Part shown: piece after piece, positions 11,224-21,503 of the stretch
How the letters are laid out: each line of letters starts with the position of its first letter
How positions within the stretch are numbered: the first letter of the stretch is position 1
NCBI GenBank assembly: GCA_004835665.1
Contig: RBKR01000001.1
Coordinates: 930,001-994,000 of the forward strand
Direction of reading: 5' to 3'
From: Phoma sp. XZ068
Lineage: Eukaryota; Ascomycota; Dothideomycetes; Pleosporales; Didymellaceae
Length of the DNA: 64,000 nucleotides
Position numbers and translations under genes: made by a program
Notes under the pieces: generated by a model
What the model was told of the DNA's origin: nothing
Databases searched by the model: none
Seen by the model: the letters and a program-made list of their open reading frames with translations, nothing else

Positions 11224-13168
11224 ATGCCCCGAAGCGCCTCGAAAAGCAAGCGCGAGCTGAACGGCGATGCCGTCGCCGCCGACGACCGCCCGCAGAAGAA
11301 GGCCAAGCTGCTCGACCACACCGACGACGAGGAGTCCGACGCAGACACGGGCGCCGGCTTCCAGGTGAACGAGGAATATGCGCGCCGCTTCGAACATAAC
11401 AAGAAGCGTGCCGAGCAGCATAGGCGTGCGTATAGTCTGTCCTGGAGCCAATTGAATCTACTAACACCACATAGTCGAGGAAAAGTACGGCAAAGGCCGG
11501 GCGTACGACGAGGACGAGGAAACCGAAGACTCTGAAGACGGCGTCGACGAGGACGATGCCGCCGAGCTGCTCGACGAAGCCCTCGACGACGAGGTCATGG
11601 CCACCCTCAACGCCCTCCGCTCCAAGGACCCCCGCATCTACGACAAGGACGCCAAGTTCTACACTGAAGTCGAGGAAGGCAGCGACGCCGAGGACGGCAC
11701 AAAGAAGGAGGCTTCCATGACGCTGAGGCAGTTCCACACCAAGAACCTGCTCGAGGGCCGAGTCCCCGGAGAAGACGAAGACGACGCCCCGCCCAGGACG
11801 TACGCCCAGGAGCAGGAGGAGATCAGGAAGAGCCTGGTCAATGCGGCCGCCGACGACGAGGACGACGACTTCCTCGTAGCCAAGCCCAAGCCCGCAAAGT
11901 CGAACAAGAGCCGCGTCAAAATCACCCAGGACGACGTCATCAAGGCCGACCACGACCCCGAGCTCTTCCTCTCCAACTACATGGAATCCCGCGCATGGGT
12001 CCCCGCCGACAAGACAAACTTCCAGCCCCTCGAGTCCGACGACGACGAAGAAGACGCCGCCATCGACGAATTCGAACACGCCTACAACACCTACTTCGAA
12101 GACACCACCGGCACCAACGAGAAGCTCACCACCTACGCCCGTGACGCCGTCGCCGCCACCACCGTCCGCCGCGACGAAGGCAACAGCAGAAAAAAGGCCC
12201 GCGACGCCGCCCGAGCCAAGCGCGAAGCAGAGCGCAAAGAGCGCGAGGAAGACCTCGCCCGTCTGCGCAAGCTCAAGGTCGAGGAGATAGAGGCCAAGGT
12301 CAAGCAGATCCGCAAGATCGGCGGCCTGAGCGGGCGCGACTTCAAGATGGACGAGTGGAAGGACGTTCTCGAGGCAGACTGGTCCGACGACCAGTGGGAC
12401 AGGGAGATGTCGAAGCGCTTCGGCGAGTCGTACTACAACGAGGCCGACGCCGGCTCGGACAGCGACGACGGCGCAAGCAAGAAGAAGAAGAAGCCCAAGA
12501 AACCAAAGTTCGACGACGACATCGACATCAAGGATCTCATCCCCGACTTCAAAGACTCGGACGACGAGCGACCCACTCTCTCCGACGATGAAGACGAGGA
12601 CGCCATGGACGTAGACGAAGACGACGCCGCCACCAAGGCACAGTCCTCCAAAAAGCGCAAACAAGATCGTGCAGACGCCAAATCCGCCGCCCGCCGCGAC
12701 CGCCGTCTCATCGAGAACCTCGTCTCCGAAAATCTCAAATATGAAGCCGCACTCGCATCCAAACCCTCCAAAACACCTGCCCGCTTCCGCTACCGCGAAA
12801 CCTCGCCCACCACCTTCGGCCTCACCGCACGCGACATCCTGCTCGCCGACGACAAGGCACTGAATGAATTTGCTGGGCTGAAGAAGTTGGCTGCTTTCAG
12901 GGATGCAGATAAGAAGAAGAAGGATAAAAAGTATCTCAGCAAGAAAGCCCGTCTCAGGCAATGGCGGCAGGATACATTTGGCGATGCCGAGGGGCCAAAG
13001 GGCGGCTTCGAGACGTTGATTGGGGAGGGAGATGCTGTGGAAGATACAAGGGGGAGTGGGAAGGGGAAGAAGCGCAGGGTGGAAGAGACAGAGGGCGGTA
13101 TTATCGAGGGCGAGAAGAAGAAGAAGAGGAGGAGTCGGAAGAAGAAGAGTGCCGAGGAGGAGATTTAG
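11224..13168 (+). CDS. KRI1: KRI1, 40S ribosome biogenesis factor
   Basis: Nucleolar protein that binds Krr1 and is needed for pre-40S assembly. 631 aa; exons 11224-11425 and 11475-13168. The junction reads QHR-LEEKYGKG and gives the frame of the long second exon. Diagnostic features are NEEYARRFEHNKKRAE, DPRIYDKDAKFY, the central KIRKIGGLSGRDFKMDEWKD-type block, repeated acidic tracts (DDDEED) and a lysine-rich tail. Length is close to yeast Kri1 (about 590 aa). Strong codon bias toward GAC/GAG/AAG also creates a 604-codon open frame on the opposite strand, which is an artefact. Confidence 0.93.
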
Positions 13169-13804
13169 GACTGTGTATATGTATTATGGTTGGTTGGTTG
13201 GTTGATTGATTAGAAGTAGGGGGTTTATGTTATATCCCGATGATTACTTGTTTCCTAAATTTCGAATTTCGTGGAGTGGGCAATCTGATGACATCCACCT
13301 GCTCAATATCTTCTTCTCTTGTTTATTCTTTCTGAAACCGCTTCTGCCATGCTCTTCTTATTCACTCCCACGATTCGATGCTAACATCCCTCTCACGCTC
13401 GCAGACACTGACACCTCGTCCGTCATGCTTCTACCATCTCCCAACGCTCAGTCCTTAGAAGTCCTCGTGGTTCAGCGGTCTATACGTTGACGCACGCTCA
13501 CAGCGGTACTAAAATCCCAGTGTACGAGCTGAGATAGCCGTGCGTGGAGGATGTAGATTAGGGCACCGTCTAGAAGGAATGTTAGCTTCGGTTTTTTACA
13601 TTGCAGTAGATGTGGATATGGAGTGTTTGATCAACTTACAGTCTGCGTCATTATACAAGATCGATACACCTGCCTTGAGTCCGAAGACGACACTCCGAGA
13701 CACGTCCAAGACTGCATTATCCGAGCGTCTCAACTAACACCACTCTTTTCGGGGATTCTTTCATCTCCCACTTATGAGGATGTAGGTGTACTTGATAACG
13801 AGGG
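13169..13804. other. Convergent intergenic region
   Basis: 3' flanks of KRI1 and the first F-box gene. It starts with a short TTGG repeat near 13190. It holds a degenerate tRNA-like segment (see next entry) and no credible coding frame. Confidence 0.5.
13462..13530 (+). pseudogene. Possible degenerate tRNA-Asp-like remnant
   Basis: It begins TCCTCGT like fungal tRNA-Asp, has an A-box-like TGGTTCAGCGG, a middle part resembling the anticodon arm, and TACGAG, which pairs with CTCGTG near the 5' end. There is no B-box (GGTTCGANNCC) and the T-arm does not form. A functional tRNA is excluded; chance similarity is possible. Confidence 0.25.
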
Positions 13805-15364
13805 CTAGAAAAACTCCACCTCGAGACCACACACGTCTATCGGAGATATCGGGCGGAATACGCTATCTTCCCGCTCAACAGCGTACACGGGACTTCTCTC
13901 AACAGCGTAAACCGGACTCCTCGACAGCTTCCTCGCCCTGTCAAACCGCCACCCATACGTCTCCGACTTCTTCCCGCAGACAATACTCGTCTCGCTGCCC
14001 CGCCCGCTCGTCAACACATGCAGTGCACTAACTGCGTTTGCCAGTGAGCGCTTCGCAGACGTGAGGCGAACCTTGAGAGACGCGAGGTGCGTTGCGTGCA
14101 GCGCGCGGTGCTCGATGTACTCTTCAATTCTAAGGACCTTCTTTTCGGCGTTCAGTGGGGCGACCCATGGACAGTACCGGACTAGATCGTCGCGCAGCGT
14201 GAGGTCGACGAGGCCGTGGGGAAGCACTTCTTCCAGCTTGGCGGCGAAGTTGGGGTACCATCCTAGGAGCATTATCATGGGGATTTCTGCTTTGGCGAGG
14301 CGCGGCATGAATTTCAGCATGGTGAGGGTGCCTTGGACGGCGGGGAAGCGGACGCTGGCGAGGGGGTACTCGGTGGTGGATATGGAGCCTGGGCCTAGAC
14401 GGAGGATGAAGTGGCATTCTTCTAGGGTGTCTTTGACGTGGAAGAGCGCAGTGTTGAGCTCGTCGAGGCCGAGATACGGGCCCAACGAGGGGCCGGTGGT
14501 GGTTGCGGCGTTGAAAATGAATTCGTGTTCGAAGTAGAGATATTTCAGCTTTGGAGTTGCGGCGAGCAGTTCGCCTAGGGTGGCTCTACTGATATTGGTG
14601 CGGAACAGAGTCAACGAGGTCAATGAGGTGCTGCTTGGCGGTGGGTCCTTCCAATGGAAACGCCAGGGTTGCGACATGGAGCACTCGAACTCTGCGATCG
14701 TTGACGAGTAGAAGATGGGGCGTATCAGATTCAGGTCCATGTACGATACGCTCGCGAGCGGATCAAGACACTTATCTCCCAAAACGACAGTATGTAGGTC
14801 TGGGAAAATATAGTCCGTTCTCTTCAGCAGCTGGGGCAAGAACAACGAATAGCGCAGGAAGCCTTCACCGAGATCCAAAGAACGCAGAGCCGTGAGGCGC
14901 GTCAACACTAAAGTAGCTAGCGCATCGGCGCATCGTCCTCGGAATTGTGGCTGCGACTGCTGCATGTCGTCGTCGACGAACCGGTAGAATATGTTGGAGG
15001 CAAACACGAGCTGGGCCTTGGAAAGCGTTGTGCAGTCGTCAAGTCCCCATAGTTTGACATTCCGACTGCCGTCTCCTAGCCAGGGGTTGCATTTATTCCA
15101 GCACAGCTGCGTGCCCGACATTTTGATGGAGAAAACATGAGAAGCCAAGTTTGGACGTTCCAGAAGGGTGCGCAGTAGCAGCGCAAGTTTGCGTGCACAT
15201 GTCCCTGACCTAGTGGCTGCAAATTTGAGGTCTCGATACAGCCGGGGAATCGATTCTTTGCATGTTGTAAGGCACGTGAGCGCCAAAGAATGGTGCTCTC
15301 TCTTTGAAAGGAAGTCGAGAACGCGATTGAGGAGGTTTGGGGGTAGGTCCAGAAGACGTGCCAT
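13805..15364 (-). CDS. F-box protein 1
   Basis: Predicted substrate receptor of an SCF ubiquitin ligase, 519 aa, single exon. The F-box lies at the N-terminus: MARLLDLPPNLLNRVLDFL followed by LALTCLTTCKESIPRLYRDL. The rest is leucine-rich with LRR-like spacing (SLDLGEGFLRY, SLTLFRTNISRATLGELL) as in fungal F-box/LRR-like proteins. The ATG at 15364 is used because the frame upstream has only a GTG. Near the C-terminus an 8-residue unit RSPVYAVE is tandemly duplicated, matching a 24-bp direct repeat at 13874-13921. The target is unknown. A second F-box gene lies upstream on the same strand. Confidence 0.75.
   Translation of the reverse strand: MARLLDLPPNLLNRVLDFLSKREHHSLALTCLTTCKESIPRLYRDLKFAATRSGTCARKLALLLRTLLERPNLASHVFSIKMSGTQLCWNKCNPWLGDGSRNVKLWGLDDCTTLSKAQLVFASNIFYRFVDDDMQQSQPQFRGRCADALATLVLTRLTALRSLDLGEGFLRYSLFLPQLLKRTDYIFPDLHTVVLGDKCLDPLASVSYMDLNLIRPIFYSSTIAEFECSMSQPWRFHWKDPPPSSTSLTSLTLFRTNISRATLGELLAATPKLKYLYFEHEFIFNAATTTGPSLGPYLGLDELNTALFHVKDTLEECHFILRLGPGSISTTEYPLASVRFPAVQGTLTMLKFMPRLAKAEIPMIMLLGWYPNFAAKLEEVLPHGLVDLTLRDDLVRYCPWVAPLNAEKKVLRIEEYIEHRALHATHLASLKVRLTSAKRSLANAVSALHVLTSGRGSETSIVCGKKSETYGWRFDRARKLSRSPVYAVERSPVYAVEREDSVFRPISPIDVCGLEVEFF
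13874..13921. repeat. 24-bp tandem duplication in the F-box gene
   Basis: CTCAACAGCGTA begins both copies (13874 and 13898). The second copy differs at a few bases. It encodes RSPVYAVE twice in frame. Confidence 0.7.
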
Positions 15365-15857
15365 CGGTCCTTGATATGTAGGCTGGCGGAAAGGCGGTAG
15401 TAGGTTGCCGTGTGCGTTGCTGTGCCTCAAGGTGGTGTATAAGACGACGGCGAACACATGTTCACGAGCTGAAGATGTTAAAAGAGGCAGAATTCATCAG
15501 GTTCGAGAAACAACCGGCCCTGAGCTAAGTGAGCAAAGTTCGCGGCTACCACTAGGCGCCCAACACAACTATTAATGAACCACCACCAACAATCTGGAAC
15601 CAGCAGTGCGCTCAGGAAGCTTGTCTTTGACGTCCGCGTTCAAACTTACTTCCACGACGAACTGGTCGTTGGAGTATAATTAGTGAGATCGCCGCTTTAT
15701 TGGTTGCGAATCACGAGCCTCAATTAGTCGGGGGAGCTATGTGGGGTGTCGCGGCTGGGTGTGGGGAAGTAACCGCAACGCCACAATGGAGGGGTTTTGC
15801 CTCGACTGGGTAAAAGGTTCTGCCACCGATGTTTCCCTTTTACATTCAATCCCGGCT
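15365..15857. other. Spacer between two F-box genes
   Basis: About 490 bp. A short frame on the minus strand (15737-15940) overlaps the end of F-box gene 2 and contains SPRSFTSADYDLIWSG. It could be an alternative C-terminus after an unseen intron. Otherwise nothing is recognisable. Confidence 0.4.
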
Positions 15858-17540
15858 TCACCGATTCCGGACCAGATGAGATCGTAATCCGCGGAGGTGA
15901 AACTGCGAGGCGAGTCCCAATGGTATTCCAGCGCGCTCATGTCTGCAAAGACGCTCGAATCGATTGATCTTGGAACGCTCGAATTTGACCTCCTTTACAA
16001 GGTCTCGATGGTCCGACTTCTTCCAACGAAGTAGCATGGGATAGAGCAAGGCTCCAACAACCGACTTGTTCCTGCACGTAGTTGCAAAGTCGAGGATTTG
16101 CCCATCGAACCAACTCAGAGAAGGGTCGGCAGGCTGCCAAACCGAAACACTTTCCAAAGCCAGTGCGTGATCGAGCAAGGCGAGAGTTGCGTGGTACGCA
16201 TAGGACAAATCCATGCGTGCACTCATGGCGTATTGTGCCTCAGATTGAGATTGTTGCAAAGTCAGCTCTTGGGGGAGAATTGACGTGTCAAGCTGGTACG
16301 ATAACTGTGCGTGCGAAAGGTCAAGCCGGAGGGAGAGATGCCGCAGATAGGGAGGAAGAAGCGGATAGATATCGGCAGTAATCGAGAAGTCGACATCACC
16401 AGTCAGGAAAGGTATGGGGACTTCTATTGTATGTAAACGCTCGAAGCTGGTTAAGTCGAGGAAGCCAAATTGCCGGGCTCCGATTCTTGGCTGCTCGAAT
16501 GCGAATTTTCCCGAATCAAAGTACTCGGCTGCAAACACTAGAATCTCAAGAGTATTTCGGACCGCGCTTAGTGATGTGTTCCATGCATCGAGGTCAATCC
16601 ATCGATCCGGCGCCTCGTTGCGTTCATGGCAGTCGTAGGCAATGTCCCACGTGAAAGAACGGAGCTGAGGAGCGCAAGCAAGTAATGGGCGGACTGCAAG
16701 GGCGCACGAGGTGGAATATCTGATCACCAATTTCGTGACATTGGTTGTTCGCACCTGAGCGACAAGTAGTCGACTTGGCCAATGTGTCATTCCTCCCGGA
16801 TTGAACGCTCTGCTCAGCTCCGCTTGCGTATCGGTAACCGAAAACTCAAGCTTCTCAAGTCCAGGGAGGTTAAGGACTTGATCGAGATAGACGCGAGCCT
16901 TCTTATCTGGATAAGGGAGTCCAGATTTCCTGTCAACGTTGCATGACGCTGCCTTGATGAAGGAGAGCCGTTCAAGTAAGGCTGGAGACGCATGACGTTG
17001 ATTCCAAGCTCGTTCAGCATAAAGGTTGCGAAGCATGGTGTGGAGACGATCCATAGTCGAGTACGTAAAGTCTGATGTGTCAAGCTGCTGCAACGTTGGC
17101 AGACTCAGTACAATCAAAGTTGCATACGCAGAATATTCCCGCTGTATGATGGCGTCTCTAAGATAGTCTTCGCTGGTGATCAATGTCTCATCGTTCAGGA
17201 TAGACATAGCCTTCCGAAACATTGCTTCATCATCGAAGTTTTTGTCTCGAGGGAGCCAACGTTGGCCTTCTTTCACTCCATCCTCGGATGACGGACCAAG
17301 GCGCAGTGTCTCGACTCGGCCCGCGCGCCGGGTGTCGTTAAGGATGCTCAGACAGAATCTGTCGATGCGCGGTATTCTATCTCCCGGTCGTATGACTAAG
17401 TCGATGTGTCGATATAGATAGGGCACGACCAATGTATTCAGGCTTTTGTTTACTCGAGAAAACGCGTAAAGGTCTCGCTGCGCTAAGTAGGAAGCAATGA
17501 ACTCAACCAGCTCAGTCGGCAGGAGCGAAAAGGTAGCCAT
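15858..17540 (-). CDS. F-box protein 2
   Basis: 560 aa, apparently intronless. The F-box is at residues 1-45: MATFSLLPTELVEFIASYLA then DLYAFSRVNKSLNTLVVPYL and YRHIDL, the classic fungal F-box pattern ending in a YR.I motif. The body contains spaced leucine-rich segments (LPGLEKLEFSVTD, TLEILVFAAEYFD, LRHLSLRLDLSHAQLSY). Predicted role: an SCF adaptor of unknown target. ATG at 17540. The annotated C-terminus (GLRSHLVRNR) is less certain, because another frame continues past it. Confidence 0.75.
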   Translation of the reverse strand: MATFSLLPTELVEFIASYLAQRDLYAFSRVNKSLNTLVVPYLYRHIDLVIRPGDRIPRIDRFCLSILNDTRRAGRVETLRLGPSSEDGVKEGQRWLPRDKNFDDEAMFRKAMSILNDETLITSEDYLRDAIIQREYSAYATLIVLSLPTLQQLDTSDFTYSTMDRLHTMLRNLYAERAWNQRHASPALLERLSFIKAASCNVDRKSGLPYPDKKARVYLDQVLNLPGLEKLEFSVTDTQAELSRAFNPGGMTHWPSRLLVAQVRTTNVTKLVIRYSTSCALAVRPLLACAPQLRSFTWDIAYDCHERNEAPDRWIDLDAWNTSLSAVRNTLEILVFAAEYFDSGKFAFEQPRIGARQFGFLDLTSFERLHTIEVPIPFLTGDVDFSITADIYPLLPPYLRHLSLRLDLSHAQLSYQLDTSILPQELTLQQSQSEAQYAMSARMDLSYAYHATLALLDHALALESVSVWQPADPSLSWFDGQILDFATTCRNKSVVGALLYPMLLRWKKSDHRDLVKEVKFERSKINRFERLCRHERAGIPLGLASQFHLRGLRSHLVRNR

Positions 17541-19935
17541 GGCTAGCAGGACAGCAACAGTGAGTTAGTCTCAAACCAGCGTGCTATGTTTGCATAGTGA
17601 GCCAAAACGCCTTGATGCCCAGTGAAATGTGATTGTATTGGGAGGTGCTGCCTAAACGACGCATGACTTGACCAAGGTGGGGCAAGTGCAATGTGCCAAC
17701 CAATCAACCAAACACTCTGCATCTCAGAACTGCGGTCACGTATTTGTTGTACTCGGCGCAACATTGTCCTTGTGATTAGTCGTCGCATACTTTCGATATG
17801 CTCGGACTTTGGATTACTCTCGACCTCCAAGTGAGCGCAGTCTTCGACTATCATTTCCCACCACAGCGCATTTGTACCCACTGTGTATTCTAGATGGTCT
17901 CCCCCACTCGCGTTACCTTTTCGTTATCATTTAGGCAGTCTCAGCAAGCGACGTCACCTCTCCCTCATGACACCGCTGAACCGCGACTGGTCGTAAACCA
18001 ATATAGAAGCGTAGACCCTTGAAGGTAGGTCAAGGAGCTAAGGATCTCGTCGATCTACCGATGACATGGAACAAGGACGTATATAGAATGCTATGAATGA
18101 GATCACCAATGTCATGATATGCCATATCGGCACGCCTCATCCGACACCCGCTTTGCCGGAGGGGCACAGTGACGGCGGGTTTCCAGAGCAGAGGAATGTT
18201 CGTTTGCGGAATGCGACACTATGGCAACGCCACGTTGCTGCGAAGGATTCCCATGGTGTTCGTTGGCCACGCGCTGGTCTCGACAAGATTATTGACCGTG
18301 TCATGTCGCCACTAACGCCCTCCTCAGATTTGTTGTTGTACTGATGTCCATCGCCGAAACACCGTGGTTAAACTTCACAAATACTTGTTGTTTCAACTTT
18401 CAGGTCATACTGCGAGTGCATGGGTAGGAATGATCACATTCTCATTCTGTAGTACTTTCGACGATTGTTCGTCCACCGGTCCTCACAGGTGAAGCCTGGA
18501 GAGTTCAGATCCAGTCAGTATAGCGGCTAGGGTGACAGTAGAAATATCGAGGAATTGCGAACCTTGCAGGTTTCGAGCAAGGGGTTCTGCAGAGAGGCTC
18601 GCTTCTGCGTGCTGCTCGTGACAAACTCTGATGTAGCAGATAAATTGCCAACGGTGACAAGCAGCATCTCTAGACGAAGTGCTCCCCTGGTGCTCAGTCT
18701 GATCAGCGTAGACGCTCGTGGAGTTGCACGAAAACTGAGGCACTGTGAACATCTGAGATCCAGTCACTTTGCGGCCAGCGTGACAGCCTCTAAAGTAACG
18801 GCTTTGGTGGGGGCGGTCATAATACTCTGTGCATCACAGCACATGCGACGAGGCCAAGGCCTAAAGGATTGAAAAGTGGTCTTGATTGCAGACGTACTGA
18901 GCATGAAGTTCACACCCGTCACAGAGCCTAGATGTCCCCTACCAAAGGGATTCACATCTCCCCGCATCATCAAACGATCCTTAGCGTGAACCGCCACCAC
19001 ATCTGCCTCTGATTGGCCACACATTTATCTGACGCATGCCAACCAACCCGCATCTTAAACAACCTCCCTTCAACTTATCGCAGGTCGAGTCCAAGTGTCA
19101 CTGACATCCTGATCTGGATAATATGATGTGAGACGGCGACTCCGAATTGAAAATGATGCTCACGTAGAGATCTGCATTGCTGGTGCCATGGTATAGGGAA
19201 TAAGGCAGACCACGCGTTGTTGTTCGACCTGCAAACGGATATCCAATACAACAACATGGTCGTCATTCCACAAGATCTTTGTGCGACCTCCACTGACAGT
19301 TAAGTGCCGAGTACCTTGCGCTCTCTGCCGTTCCGTGGTGATCACTTGTGCCTGGGTTCGAGTCGATGTGTCGAGTGTGGTTCTTGGCAGGCGTGAATAT
19401 GTGGTGGCAGTAGCACTTCACCATTAGATCGTGTAGCTGCCCCGTGCGTCAAGTAGTGGGCAGGTACAACTGTACTGCAGTGTTTCGCTTATTGTTAGCT
19501 CCGTTCTTCATTAAACACCTGGACAACCACCGTCCTTATGACGCTCCGTCTTTAGATCATCCACCTTCCTTTCACGACGGTCTTGACGACAACGACGACG
19601 TTCTTTGATCAGCTGCAATTAAACAATTCCACACTCTTTGCCGTCCATTGCTTGACCTCGACACGTTTTCTTGTCGTCAGTCGCCGAGGTCACGCTTGGC
19701 CCAAATCGACAATCGCTGCTTTCGTCGAGCAGTCAGTGAGTTAGCTTCTCTCCACCACACCGTCCAAGTGGCAACCTGGCGATTAGGTCTTCACCTTCAT
19801 CCGGAATCTGCGCTTCCGGCAGATCTCAACAATCTCGAGTTGACCATTGCAGTATTTATACTGACCACGAGTCTCGAATAAGGACACAACACCACACCAC
19901 AACCACTACTTCCAAGCTTTTCAATAGCATTGACA
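17541..19935. other. Long spacer with no recognisable gene
   Basis: About 2.4 kb. Open frames are short, lack ATG starts or known motifs, and their composition does not look coding. The last ~300 bp are the CT-rich leader of the CAP gene. Two imperfect copies of a 31-bp sequence occur at 18508 and 18757 (see findings). Confidence 0.5.
18506..18786. repeat. Two imperfect copies of a ~31-bp element
   Basis: GATCCAGTCA followed by a GCGGC(T/C)AG(G/C)GTGACAG block occurs at 18508-18538 and again at 18757-18786, with one base of gap difference and few substitutions. The flanks are only weakly similar, so it may be the core of an old duplication. Confidence 0.45.
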
Positions 19936-20907
19936 ATGCACTCTTCTAGTCTTCTCACTTCGTTCCTTGCAGTCGGCTCTCTTGCTTTGCCTCAGGGTCA
20001 GCTCGAGAAGCGTCAGCAAGCCACGGTCACAGTCACCGTCACCGTCTTCGCGAATCCGTACGCCACGCCAGCATGGACTCCGAAACGTTTCCCAGAAACA
20101 CCTGTTAGCCGCCCTACGAATGCTCCGCCTTTGTGGACTCCTCCGCGTATTGGTAACCCTAATCCTGCCAATACTCCCAGGCCATCTATACCTGTCATTC
20201 CTCCAGTCAGACCATCTACACCTATCGTTCCTCCAGTCAGACCATCTACGCCTGTCGTTCCTCCTGTCGCACCGTCTTTGCCTGCTGTCAGCGTCCCGGG
20301 CGGACCCTCAACTCCGGCTCCAACACCGGCTCCTTCTGGTGCTCCACTTGACCCTGGACATGTTGCGGGTGCAGCGCAAGCCTCTCTTTCCGTCGGATTA
20401 GCTTATCAGAATGCAATTCTCTTCCACCACAACATTGCTCGTGCCAACCACGGGGCTCTTCCTTTGGTCTGGGATGATACTGTTGCCCAAACTGCCGCTC
20501 TAGCTGCCAACACTTGCAGATTCGTACACTACATTCCTACGGGACTCAATCAAGGGCAAAACCTGTTTACCATTTCAGGAAATCTCTTCAATGTTACCGC
20601 TGGTATCACCGAGAGCTGGTACAAGGGCGAATTCCAAGCCATGCTACCTTATTTCGGTGCAGCCGACGTTCCCAACAATGTCTTCCATGACGTTGGCCAT
20701 CTTACACAGGTGCTCTGGAAGGGTACCACCAGAGTTGGTTGCGTCTCCGTTGACTGTGGTGACAGGATGATTGTCGCCGGCGCACTTTCTAGATTAAATA
20801 AGTACACCGTCTGCAACTACGCACCTGCGGGCAACGTTGTCGGTCAGTACGGAGCCAATGTTGGCAGGCCTATCAGTACCGTAAACTTAGGCAGCTGGAT
20901 CGACTAG
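19936..20907 (+). CDS. Secreted CAP (SCP/PR-1/Pry-like) protein
   Basis: 323 aa secreted protein of the CAP superfamily; yeast Pry members bind sterols and fatty acids. The signal peptide MHSSSLLTSFLAVGSLALP is followed by a Kex2-type LEKR site at about residue 25. A Pro/Thr-rich linker of roughly 110 residues contains three 10-residue repeats (PPVRPSTP type). The CAP domain occupies the C-terminal half: HHNIARANHGALPLVWDD, NQGQNLF, the CAP1-like GHLTQVLWKGT and the CAP2-like VCNYAPAGNVVGQY. The first ATG of the signal peptide is at 19936; an upstream TTG is ignored. No introns. Role could be extracellular lipid binding or host/environment interaction; the latter is inference. Confidence 0.9.
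   Translation: MHSSSLLTSFLAVGSLALPQGQLEKRQQATVTVTVTVFANPYATPAWTPKRFPETPVSRPTNAPPLWTPPRIGNPNPANTPRPSIPVIPPVRPSTPIVPPVRPSTPVVPPVAPSLPAVSVPGGPSTPAPTPAPSGAPLDPGHVAGAAQASLSVGLAYQNAILFHHNIARANHGALPLVWDDTVAQTAALAANTCRFVHYIPTGLNQGQNLFTISGNLFNVTAGITESWYKGEFQAMLPYFGAADVPNNVFHDVGHLTQVLWKGTTRVGCVSVDCGDRMIVAGALSRLNKYTVCNYAPAGNVVGQYGANVGRPISTVNLGSWID
20191..20280 (+). repeat. 30-bp in-frame repeat in the CAP linker
   Basis: Three consecutive 30-bp copies (20191, 20221, 20251) encode P(V/I)(I/V)PPV(R/A)PS(T/L). The third is the most diverged. Such linker repeats can vary in copy number between strains. Confidence 0.75.
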
Positions 20908-21503
20908 ATTTGCTACGGGCTAATGCTGAATCATGGCTGTAATATTTACTGTATGTGGTTTATTGTTGTATTTCCTTTGAAAAGAGTTGCAATGCAGGGC
21001 TGCAGGACAACTGCTTTGCTTTTTCGGGGGTATTTTCTTCTGCGAGTGTAGGGGATAGGTTTCCGCTATAGCGTTGGTCTGGGAGCAATCAGTCGAGCAC
21101 TACATTCATTCGAGTGGAACTTCTAGCTGTATATACTGGCGATCTACAGTCCTTACGATACTTCAGGTAAAATCAATGTTGGGACGATCGATTCATCTAT
21201 ATTCTGAAACCGACCTCTGGGTGCTTTTGAAATGTGGGTTCATATCAAATACGAACCTGTGCACTGGCTATTGCCTGAGTTGGGGTACTCTGACTAGCAC
21301 ACTAACCTTCTTCGTGCGTAGAGGTGTGGTGCAAATAAAGCCGGAGCTGATGTTCACATCCCTGATTTTGACCGAGCTCAGCCGCAAGCCACAAGCCACC
21401 GAGCCTCACCAAACGATAGGAGCGCATCTCTCCCCAACATCGACAAACCTTGCTAGTTCCTGTGGTGATATGTACATTTATATTATAAGATACACCGGAC
21501 TAC
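20908..21503. other. Convergent spacer between CAP gene and small secreted protein
   Basis: About 600 bp. No frame with recognisable features. It serves as 3' flank for both genes. Confidence 0.5.

Noticed and set aside
11147..12961. 604-codon open frame antisense to KRI1
   Set aside because: It mirrors GAC/GAG/GCC-biased codons of the acidic KRI1 protein, giving V/L/G-rich low-complexity sequence with no domain, and it runs past the KRI1 start.
17543..17881. 112-codon frame just upstream of F-box gene 2
   Set aside because: Starts with GTG, no motif, lies in the expected promoter; no splice link found.
19350..19372. B-box-like GGTTCGAGTCG
   Set aside because: No acceptor stem, D-arm or anticodon arm around it; not a tRNA gene.
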